From Candidatus Melainabacteria bacterium (GTDB lineage: Bacteria; Cyanobacteriota; Vampirovibrionia; LMEP-6097), in the NCBI GenBank assembly GCA_028817775.1, contig JAPPOW010000106.1, positions 1-12,828 on the forward strand: a stretch of 12,828 nucleotides of DNA. Reading direction: 5' to 3'. Positions 6,053-12,005 of the stretch are shown here, one piece after another; position 1 is the first letter of the stretch; each line of letters starts with the position of its first letter. The notes under the pieces were generated by a model. The model saw only the letters and a list, made by a program, of their open reading frames with translations. It ran no database searches and had not been told where the DNA came from. The position numbers and the translations under genes are program-made.

Positions 6053-6787
6053 ATGGCAAGCAAGAAAGATAAATCCAAAGACAGAAAGCCCGACGATATC
6101 ATCGAGCTACTTGAAGACCTATACGAGCCTAATGAATCAGAAATGACTGAATTCGATCTCTTCTTTGATGGTATCGAACAAAAGATAGATGAACAGAACC
6201 CCGTCAATAGAATTTCTAAAATTGGTGACAAGATTGAGGACAATATAAATTACCGTGAACAAAAACTTTCTCAATTAGTCCGCAGACTAGAACAAAAAAG
6301 TAAAACCAAAGCTCGTAAACAAAAGAAGTCACCAAATAGATTTCTTTCAATACTGAGCGCTGCAGCCCTAGTCACTCTAATTGCACTGGCAGGTTTTGCT
6401 GGCTTCAAGAATTTCAAGAGCTACAACTATATCAACCTTGAAGCTGAGAACATTGATTGGGATATTCTCAAATTAAGCAAAGAACAGAAAGATCAATTGC
6501 AAGAGATTGATAATCAATGGCTCTCTCTCAAAACTCAAGAAGAAGCATTTATCGAAGATAAGCGAGCTACACTTATTGCTGAGATGAATCAGCCTAAGCC
6601 AAATTTCTCTCTCATTGACAAATACCAACGTGAGATACTTGACCATGAAGTAATGCTCAAGCGCACTAAGCTCAATAGCTTTCTAGAGAAACGTTTCATC
6701 CTTAATGAAGAGCAGAGTCTTAAACTGATTCGTGAGATCGGTAAACAAGCTAGTGAGAATGGACAGAAGAAGAACCGTTCTAAATAG
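6053..6787 (+). CDS. Single-pass membrane protein with Spy/CpxP/CnrX-like outer domain; candidate anti-sigma factor
   Basis: A 244-residue protein encoded 69 bases after the sigma gene. Residues 1-96 are charged and presumably cytoplasmic, with an acidic amphipathic stretch (about 14-45, including ELLEDLYEP and FDLFFDGIEQKID). Residues 98-117 form one membrane segment preceded by a basic cluster, so the C-terminus should be periplasmic. Residues 138-235 are helical, with two LTxxQ-like motifs, LSKEQ (141-145) and LNEEQ (217-221), flanking a helical hairpin. This is the pattern of Spy/CpxP chaperones and CnrX-type metal sensors. No zinc-finger HxxxCxxC is present in the N-terminus. From its position I infer that it restrains the sigma factor. 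It has no Shine-Dalgarno sequence, and an internal ATG at 6143 is an alternative start. Its end overlaps the opposing gene by 8 bases. Confidence 0.8.
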   Translation: MASKKDKSKDRKPDDIIELLEDLYEPNESEMTEFDLFFDGIEQKIDEQNPVNRISKIGDKIEDNINYREQKLSQLVRRLEQKSKTKARKQKKSPNRFLSILSAAALVTLIALAGFAGFKNFKSYNYINLEAENIDWDILKLSKEQKDQLQEIDNQWLSLKTQEEAFIEDKRATLIAEMNQPKPNFSLIDKYQREILDHEVMLKRTKLNSFLEKRFILNEEQSLKLIREIGKQASENGQKKNRSK

Positions 6788-8111
6788 CTTTCAAGACTAT
6801 CCAAACTAACTGCTCGTGGTTTACTTCCAGCAAAGATTTGAGCTCATAGTAAGTATTGAGCTCATGAGCATTGAGGATCTTGAGGATTTGTTTCTTCTCA
6901 TCAAGTGCCGCAAAGTCATTACCCATAGCTTTTAGATCAAAGTGCTTGGTGTCAAACAAGATCCGCTGACCACTAAATTCAAGTCCAGCCATCTCATAAT
7001 TAATGCCACGAGCAAGCGAAAACTCCTCAGTCAAAATCAAGTTCATGCAATTCAGCAATTCTTTAAACTCATCAGCTTTATAATCACTTGAATTAAGCAA
7101 ATAAAGACTGCCCTTCTTATAGTTCTCATTGACCAAGTTATATAAATCCTTAGCTCTACGTTCAAGTGCATAAACTTCAAGCCGCAAGTCGATTGGCTTG
7201 GGTTCATGATCATATTTCTTAAAGACTTTTAGCAAGGCAGCAAGCTCTTCACCAGGACCCTTGATCAAAATATCCTCCTTGCCATATTGTTCTAGTTTTA
7301 AATTATGATCAGGATTAATAAAGAGTGTGAGCAAGCGCTCAGCATCAGTAAGTTTAATAAATTTAGGCTGATAGATTTTTACTCTTGGAGGTAAATCATG
7401 TTGCTCAATAAACTTACGGGCTGCAGCAATCTGTTCCTCATCACCAAATAGAATTAATGAATTTTTACTAGGGTCAGCCACTGCATTAGGAATCATTCTT
7501 GAAGCATCCTGAGCAATAATTAAATTGGCAAAGAAAACCTCGTTAAGAGTCTTGGCAAGCTTGGTCGCAGAGTAATGAATCACCGGCACTGATTCAAAGA
7601 ACTGTCCTTGATTTTCTTTACTACTGACAATCAATGAATTGGAATGGAAACGGTAAGTCAAACCAGCCAGAGCAGTAATGTCGTCAATCGCATCAATAAT
7701 TCTTTGGTTCTTGATTTGGATACTTAGCTTCTGATCAAAACGATCAGGCAAGACTAGATTAAAATCTGCCTGCCTCGATAGCACTAGCAAAATATCAGAG
7801 AGTGGTGTTTTGTGGAAAGAAAACTTGACCCTGGTGTTGAGCTTAGGATTACGAATTTGTGGTGGCTCTAGAAAACTTTCATCAATAGTTCGCTTGTCAA
7901 AGCTCGATAGAGCCGATACCGGACTCGTTAAAATTAATAAAATTAGTAGGAGATAGTGCAAGCTAGGGAAATTATATATCAATAATTTCGGCTTATGGTC
8001 GCTGTGCTCCCTGCATATGGAGCGAAAGCTCCTGCGTATGGCTCCGCCTGCAGTCAGCAGCGAAGCCTCTGCAGGAAGTGAAACTTCCATATGCAGGGAG
8101 CACGCGACCAT
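6780..8111 (-). CDS. Secretin-like periplasmic protein with N0 (STN) and N1-type domains, lacking a clear pore domain
   Basis: 443 residues from ATG at 8111. An STN/N0-like module lies at about residues 95-162 (FHKTPLSDILLVLSRQADF, then the LSIQIKNQRIIDAIDDI pattern). An N1-like ring-building module lies at about 175-240 (VIHYSATKLAKTLNEVF, then NSLILFGDEEQIAAA), and another similar repeat at about 245-305. Such modules form the periplasmic part of PilQ/GspD secretins, but the remaining 130 residues show no secretin barrel motif. A hydrophobic stretch at 52-66 ending in PVSALSS looks like a signal peptide. The first 43 codons lie inside the palindromic element, so the mature gene may once have begun nearer 7961-7982, where only TTG codons are available. 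The ATG at 8111 is kept because it is canonical and sits eight bases after a TATAAT box. Confidence 0.75.
   Translation of the reverse strand: MVACSLHMEVSLPAEASLLTAGGAIRRSFRSICREHSDHKPKLLIYNFPSLHYLLLILLILTSPVSALSSFDKRTIDESFLEPPQIRNPKLNTRVKFSFHKTPLSDILLVLSRQADFNLVLPDRFDQKLSIQIKNQRIIDAIDDITALAGLTYRFHSNSLIVSSKENQGQFFESVPVIHYSATKLAKTLNEVFFANLIIAQDASRMIPNAVADPSKNSLILFGDEEQIAAARKFIEQHDLPPRVKIYQPKFIKLTDAERLLTLFINPDHNLKLEQYGKEDILIKGPGEELAALLKVFKKYDHEPKPIDLRLEVYALERRAKDLYNLVNENYKKGSLYLLNSSDYKADEFKELLNCMNLILTEEFSLARGINYEMAGLEFSGQRILFDTKHFDLKAMGNDFAALDEKKQILKILNAHELNTYYELKSLLEVNHEQLVWIVLKAI
7971..7976 (-). promoter_or_regulatory. Alternative internal -10 box of the secretin-like gene
   Basis: TATAAT on the minus strand lies nine bases before the TTG at 7961, which would begin a protein just at the hydrophobic signal segment. 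It would matter only if the gene really starts downstream of the palindromic element. It could equally be chance in an AT-rich stretch. Confidence 0.25.
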
Positions 8112-8124
8112 AAGCCGACATTAT
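7982..8124. repeat. Multi-hairpin palindromic element, copy B, with long near-perfect arms
   Basis: The outer arms TCGGCTTATGGTCGC (7988-8002) and GCGACCATAAGCCGA (8104-8118) pair perfectly over 15 bp. After a single bulged T (8003) the pairing continues for 17 bp (8004-8020 with 8087-8103). A further ATTAT/ATAAT match extends the arms to 7982 and 8124 across one mismatch. Inside are GGAGC/GCTCC around GAAA (8019-8032), CCTGCAG/CTGCAGG (8047-8053 with 8069-8075) and GGAAGT/ACTTCC around GAA (8074-8088). These could form alternative or branched structures. The element is open in the frame of the secretin-like gene and forms its first 43 codons. Confidence 0.9.
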
Positions 8125-8143
8125 AGCGACACGCTATAATGTC
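8117..8143. promoter_or_regulatory. Perfect 12-bp dyad with divergent -10 boxes, candidate operator-promoter of the sulfur operon
   Basis: GACATTATAGCG (8117-8128) and CGCTATAATGTC (8132-8143) are perfect inverted repeats around ACA. Each arm holds TATAAT. The plus-strand copy (8135-8140) is six bases before the reductase ATG, and the minus-strand copy (8120-8125) is eight bases before the secretin-like ATG. One bound protein could therefore block both promoters. It may instead be part of the adjacent palindromic element, with which it overlaps by a few bases. Confidence 0.6.
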
Positions 8144-8146
8144 ACA

Positions 8147-9712
8147 ATGTCAAGGACTATAGAAGAGCTCAAAACCGAAGTAGGAGGACTAGAAGTCTGG
8201 TCCCATATAGAAGAAGCGTCCAAAATTGGTTTTGAAGCTGTTGATCAAGAATTGGTGCCACTTTTCAAGTGGTATGGCATCTATGCCCAGAAACCAAACT
8301 CGGATGGCTACTTTATGATGCGCATCAAAGTGCCAGGAGGGAAATTAAACAGTGTTCAATTAATTAAAGTAAATGATTTGGCTGAAAAATATGCCAAAGG
8401 CGTTGCTGATATCACCACCAGGCAAGCAGTGCAGTTACATTGGCTCACCATTCAAGACATCCCTACTATATTAGAAGAACTCAAATCAGTTGGTTTAGAC
8501 ACTGCTGGTGGTTGCGGCGACATCATGCGCAATGTCACTGGCTGCACGCTAGCTGGCTTGACTGAAGAGGAGCATTTTGATGCTAGCAAAGAATTAAAAG
8601 AAATAGACAGTTTCTTTACTCGTAATCCTGACTTTGCCAATCTACCACGCAAGTACAAAATGTCAGTCACTGGCTGCTCAACTTGGTGCTCGCAGCCTGA
8701 TATCAACTGCATCTCTCTAGTCGGTATCAAGCACCCAAAGACAGGTGAAGAAGGTTATAGACTCAAAATTGGTGGCGGACTTAGCACCAAACCAATGATG
8801 TCCAAATCCTTCCCGGTCTTTGTGCCACGCAATAAAGCCAAAGAAGTGACAGTGGCAGCAAGCACGGTCTACCGCGACCATGGTTTCCGTGATAAACGTC
8901 ACAAAGCTCGCATCAAGTTTCTAATTGATGATTGGGGCGTGGAGAAATTCCTTAAGCAGATAGAGCAAGTGCTTGACTATCAGTTAGAACGCTTAGAGAA
9001 CTTCATTGATCCAGAGATTCCCCATCATGACCACCTGGGTGTCACCAAACTTAAAAATGGTCACTATGCTGTCGGTGTTTCTTTTGTTAGTGGACGCACT
9101 CATTGTCCTGAACTTAAACAAATTGCTGAGCTGGTGGACAAATACTGCCAGCAAGGAGAAGTTCGCACAACCAATAAACAAAATCTCATCATTATCAATG
9201 TGCCTGAAGCTAAGCTTGAGGCTCTACTGCAAGAAGCTCGTGACTTAGGACTCAAAGTAGAACACTCTGCTTTCACTAAGCTTGGTGTAGCCTGCACTGG
9301 CACTGAGTTTTGCAACCTTGCAATTGTCGAGACCAAGACTAGAGCCAAAGCTCTCTTTGATAAGCTTGACGCTAAATTTCCAGGTTTCCAGCAAGAACTG
9401 ATGGTCTCAGTGACCGGCTGTCCTAATAATTGTGCTCAATATTCAATTGCTGACATTGGTTTAGTAGGAGCCAAATTCAAAAATGATGCTGGTGAAATGG
9501 TTGATGCCTTTCGTATATTTCTTGGCGGCAGGTTAGGCAAGGATGCTCAATTCGCTAAGCCGCTCGATGGTCGCTTTGAACATAGCAAGATTGAAGAGCC
9601 GCTCAGCAAATTAATTCAATACTATATAGAGAACAAAGAAGATCAAGAAGTCTTTAGTAGATTTGTCGATAGACTTGGTGTGGAGAAAATTCAAGCAGAA
9701 GCACTATGTTAA
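8147..9712 (+). CDS. sir: Ferredoxin-dependent sulfite (or nitrite) reductase with siroheme and 4Fe-4S cluster
   Basis: A 521-residue enzyme carrying out a six-electron reduction, most likely of sulfite to sulfide, in the cytoplasm. It has two copies of the ferredoxin-like half domain and the siroheme-binding repeat. Visible sites are R59 in YFMMRIKVPGG, TTRQAVQLHWL (88-100 region), MRNVTGC (127-133) and KYKMSVTGC. Cluster ligands are C383 and C389 (CTGTEFC) and C425 and C429 (CPNNC), i.e. CX5C-X35-CX3C. CTGxxFC resembles both plant/cyanobacterial NirA and mycobacterial SirA. Because an APS reductase and siroheme genes follow, and no nitrate gene is present, sulfite is the likelier substrate. 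The length fits both. The first gene of the operon, it starts six bases after TATAAT. Its stop overlaps the next gene by 7 bases. Confidence 0.92.
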   Translation: MSRTIEELKTEVGGLEVWSHIEEASKIGFEAVDQELVPLFKWYGIYAQKPNSDGYFMMRIKVPGGKLNSVQLIKVNDLAEKYAKGVADITTRQAVQLHWLTIQDIPTILEELKSVGLDTAGGCGDIMRNVTGCTLAGLTEEEHFDASKELKEIDSFFTRNPDFANLPRKYKMSVTGCSTWCSQPDINCISLVGIKHPKTGEEGYRLKIGGGLSTKPMMSKSFPVFVPRNKAKEVTVAASTVYRDHGFRDKRHKARIKFLIDDWGVEKFLKQIEQVLDYQLERLENFIDPEIPHHDHLGVTKLKNGHYAVGVSFVSGRTHCPELKQIAELVDKYCQQGEVRTTNKQNLIIINVPEAKLEALLQEARDLGLKVEHSAFTKLGVACTGTEFCNLAIVETKTRAKALFDKLDAKFPGFQQELMVSVTGCPNNCAQYSIADIGLVGAKFKNDAGEMVDAFRIFLGGRLGKDAQFAKPLDGRFEHSKIEEPLSKLIQYYIENKEDQEVFSRFVDRLGVEKIQAEALC

Positions 9713-10491
9713 AAGACATACAAAATCGTTGGGAGAAATTAGGTCAAGACTTTGAAGCCAAGCCCGAGGCTGCGCTGGAGCATGCTGTCACTGAGTTGAT
9801 TAAAGAAGGTGATGTGATCTTCCTTACAGCTTTTGGTGCCGAAGGCTGTGTCATCTTCCATATGATTGCTGAACTGGTCAAGTCTGGCAAGATCCCGGAG
9901 CCAATCACTGAGCTAGAACAATTAAATCAAAAATCAGAGCAAGGAAGGTTGGCGATAGTCAATCTGGATACTGGCTACCAATTCAAAGAAACTATTGAGC
10001 TTAAAGATCAACTAGAAGAGAAATATGGGCTCAAGGTCATTATGCTTGAGCCTAAGCTTTCAGTAGCTGAGCAAGATGCACAATACGGCAAAGATTTATT
10101 CAAGACAGACCCAGATCAATGCTGCTATATGCGCAAGCTAGTGCCGCTTGCTGAATTGTTAGATGGACGCCTAGCTTGGATTACATCTATTCGCCGCGAT
10201 CAAAGTAGCCATAGAGCCAGTGCGATGGCATTTGAATATGACCGTAAGTTTAAGCTCGGTAAAATCAATCCACTAATCAAGTGGAGCAAATCAGATATTT
10301 GGAAATGCATTCACGAGAATCAAATCCCATACAATTTATTATTAGATCAAGGCTATGACAGCATTGGCTGCGAGCCTTGTACCAGTCCTGGAGAGGGACG
10401 CAAAGGTCGCTGGGCTGGTAAGGACAAAATTGAATGCGGGCTGCATATTCAAGAAGAAGAAATGGAGCAGGGAGGAGAGTTTACGATATAA
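9706..10491 (+). CDS. cysH: Assimilatory adenylyl-sulfate (APS) reductase, CysH family
   Basis: 261 residues. It reduces activated sulfate (APS) to sulfite, using thioredoxin as electron donor, and so feeds the reductase encoded just before it. AFGAEGCVIF (42-51) and NLDTGYQF (86-93) form the nucleotide-binding part of the PP-loop-like fold, and SIRRDQSSHR (161-170) is the conserved substrate loop. The cysteine pair C139-C140 and C222-x-x-C225 give the CC...CxxC motif that binds a 4Fe-4S cluster and marks APS rather than PAPS reductases. The catalytic cysteine is C244 in KIECGLH. About 12 extra residues (66-79) sit before the LDTG strand. The start ATG lies inside the end of the reductase gene. 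Specificity for APS is inferred from the motif. Confidence 0.93.
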   Translation: MLKDIQNRWEKLGQDFEAKPEAALEHAVTELIKEGDVIFLTAFGAEGCVIFHMIAELVKSGKIPEPITELEQLNQKSEQGRLAIVNLDTGYQFKETIELKDQLEEKYGLKVIMLEPKLSVAEQDAQYGKDLFKTDPDQCCYMRKLVPLAELLDGRLAWITSIRRDQSSHRASAMAFEYDRKFKLGKINPLIKWSKSDIWKCIHENQIPYNLLLDQGYDSIGCEPCTSPGEGRKGRWAGKDKIECGLHIQEEEMEQGGEFTI

Positions 10492-10494
10492 ACT

Positions 10495-10576
10495 GTCATT
10501 GCGAGGCAAAGCCGAAGCAATCTAATGCATAGGCTTGAGCTAGTCCGCTGGATTGCTTCGCTTCGCTCGCAATGAC
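10495..10576. repeat. REP-like palindrome between cysH and the siroheme gene
   Basis: The outer arms GTCATTGCGAG (10495-10505) and CTCGCAATGAC (10566-10576) pair perfectly over 11 bp. The inner arms CGAAGCAATC (10513-10522) and GATTGCTTCG (10551-10560) pair over 10 bp. This 'GTCATTGCGAG...GAAGCAATC' type of palindrome is one I know from intergenic spaces of many unrelated bacteria. It lies inside the operon, three bases after the cysH stop, where an RNA hairpin could protect or separate parts of the message. Confidence 0.85.
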
Positions 10577-10590
10577 CCCAGGGTAGAACA

Positions 10591-11205
10591 ATGGAAACTA
10601 ATAAACTATATCCAATATTCCTAAAGTTAACTGGCAAGCGAGTACTAATAGTTGGTGGTGGCATGATCGCCCTACAAAAACTAGTAAGTCTGCTTAATAC
10701 TGAAGCTCAGTTAGTCGTACTAGCACCAAATATTATTGATGAAGTTTATGCTTGCCGCGGCGAGTTCCCAGACATCCGCCATATTAAATTTATTGAGCGC
10801 GAATACGAGTTTGGTGACGAGAAAGATTTCGATATAGTCATAGCTGCTACTGATATTGATGAACTCAATAACAGCATTGCTAACCGTTGCCGGGATCAAG
10901 GCATACTAGTCAATTCAGTTGACCAAGCTGATTACTGTGATTTTTATGTACCAAGCATTGTTGATTCAGGTAATGTCAAGATTGCCATCAGCACTAATGG
11001 TCAAGCTCCAGCTATTGCCCAAAAGCTCAGACTTGAGCTAGAACAAAAACTAGATCAAAGTTTTCAGGAGCTAGTAGAGAGAGCCTCTAAGTTTCGCAGC
11101 AAAGTCAAAGCCAAATACCAAGACTCCGGTCGCCGCATGAAACTTAGCTGTTGGTACACAGATAGGCAATGGAAAAAATATCGGGAGGCAATTAATGCCA
11201 GCTAA
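10591..11205 (+). CDS. Precorrin-2 dehydrogenase / sirohydrochlorin ferrochelatase (CysG N-terminal or Met8/SirC type)
   Basis: 204 residues. It oxidises precorrin-2 to sirohydrochlorin with NAD and probably inserts iron to give siroheme for the reductase at 8147. The Rossmann motif VLIVGGGMIALQK (18-30) is at the N-terminus, followed by VIAATDIDELN (83-93). The family's catalytic aspartate (Asp104 of CysG, in NVVD) corresponds to Asp111 in VNSVD, followed by DFYVPSIVDSG and AISTNGQAP. The end (about 165-204) is basic and helical. This gene is separate from the methyltransferase, unlike enterobacterial CysG where they are fused. AGGG lies seven bases before the ATG. The stop overlaps the next gene by 11 bases. 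Confidence 0.9.
   Translation: METNKLYPIFLKLTGKRVLIVGGGMIALQKLVSLLNTEAQLVVLAPNIIDEVYACRGEFPDIRHIKFIEREYEFGDEKDFDIVIAATDIDELNNSIANRCRDQGILVNSVDQADYCDFYVPSIVDSGNVKIAISTNGQAPAIAQKLRLELEQKLDQSFQELVERASKFRSKVKAKYQDSGRRMKLSCWYTDRQWKKYREAINAS
11183..11188 (+). promoter_or_regulatory. Ribosome binding site GGGAGG of the cobA gene
   Basis: GGGAGG lies six bases before the ATG at 11195, inside the end of the previous gene. It fixes the methyltransferase start and is one of the clearest Shine-Dalgarno sequences in the window. Confidence 0.8.
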
Positions 11206-11956
11206 ACTATCACTCGTTGGTGCAGGTCCTGGAGATCCAGAACTAATCAGCCTCAAAGCAATCAAAGTTCTTGAATCAGCAGATGTAATTCTCTATGATG
11301 CCCTAGTCAACCCTAAAATCTTTGATTTGTTCAAGAGCAAAGCAGAATTGATTTTTGTCGGTAAGCGCAAAGGCAAACCAAGTATCAGCCAAGAACAAAT
11401 CAATGAACTAATCCTCAACAAACTTAAACAAGGACAAGATGTGGTCAGGCTCAAGGGCGGCAACCCACTAGTTTTAGCTAGAGGTATAGAAGAAATCGAA
11501 CTGGCTCAGCACTATGGCTTTGAATACCAAGTAATCCCTGGTTTAACTAGTGGACTTGCTATCCCCAGCGCAAGAGCAATCACTCTAACCCGCAGAGAAC
11601 AAAGTGATTCAGTAACCTTAGTAACAGGTCATCAAATTAACGAGAAGAAATTAAAGCTTTGGACCGAGATCATCCTTAGCGGCGGCACTCTAGTTGTTTA
11701 TATGGGACTCAGTAATATAGTTGAAATTATTGCTGGTTTCAAACAAAAAATCGAGCCTAATTTAACTGCAATTACAATCCACAACGGTAGTTTAGAGGAT
11801 GAGAAATTAATCATCAGCAATCTCTCAAATCTAGCTCAAGACTTAATCGATAATGAAATCAAGCCTCCTGCGCTATTAATCTTCGGCAAGCACATTAATA
11901 CAGAGCTTGTACTAGAGCAAATCAGAGTAGAAACTCCATTACTAGAACTAGGTTAA
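11195..11956 (+). CDS. cobA: Uroporphyrinogen-III C-methyltransferase (SUMT)
   Basis: 253 residues, the normal length for a stand-alone SUMT. It transfers two methyl groups from S-adenosylmethionine to uroporphyrinogen III, giving precorrin-2 for the dehydrogenase/chelatase encoded just before. Family motifs: LVGAGPGDPELISLKA (7-22), YDALVN (34-39), VVRLKGGNPLVLARG (83-97), VIPGLTSGLAIPSA (112-125), VTGH and VYMGL. Two conserved spots differ from my memory of the consensus: GGDPFVFGRG is GGNPLVLARG here, and GIPLTHR is AITLTRR. Activity is still likely, since the SAM-binding motifs remain. A cobalamin role is possible, but the neighbouring siroheme enzyme and sulfite reductase argue for siroheme. 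Confidence 0.93.
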   Translation: MPAKLSLVGAGPGDPELISLKAIKVLESADVILYDALVNPKIFDLFKSKAELIFVGKRKGKPSISQEQINELILNKLKQGQDVVRLKGGNPLVLARGIEEIELAQHYGFEYQVIPGLTSGLAIPSARAITLTRREQSDSVTLVTGHQINEKKLKLWTEIILSGGTLVVYMGLSNIVEIIAGFKQKIEPNLTAITIHNGSLEDEKLIISNLSNLAQDLIDNEIKPPALLIFGKHINTELVLEQIRVETPLLELG

Positions 11957-12005
11957 ATTGCCTGAACAGGATTTAGATAGCGTGGCATAGCTTATTAGTC
12001 GAGCA

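Noticed and set aside
5075..8124. The palindromic elements as a CRISPR array, tRNA genes or tandem repeats
   Set aside because: There are no equal-length repeats with unique spacers, and the hairpins do not form a tRNA cloverleaf with acceptor, T-loop and anticodon signatures.
10449..10664. Minus-strand 71-residue frame spanning the palindrome between cysH and the siroheme gene
   Set aside because: It overlaps the ends of two confident genes and reads through the repeat; it is a by-product of the palindrome.
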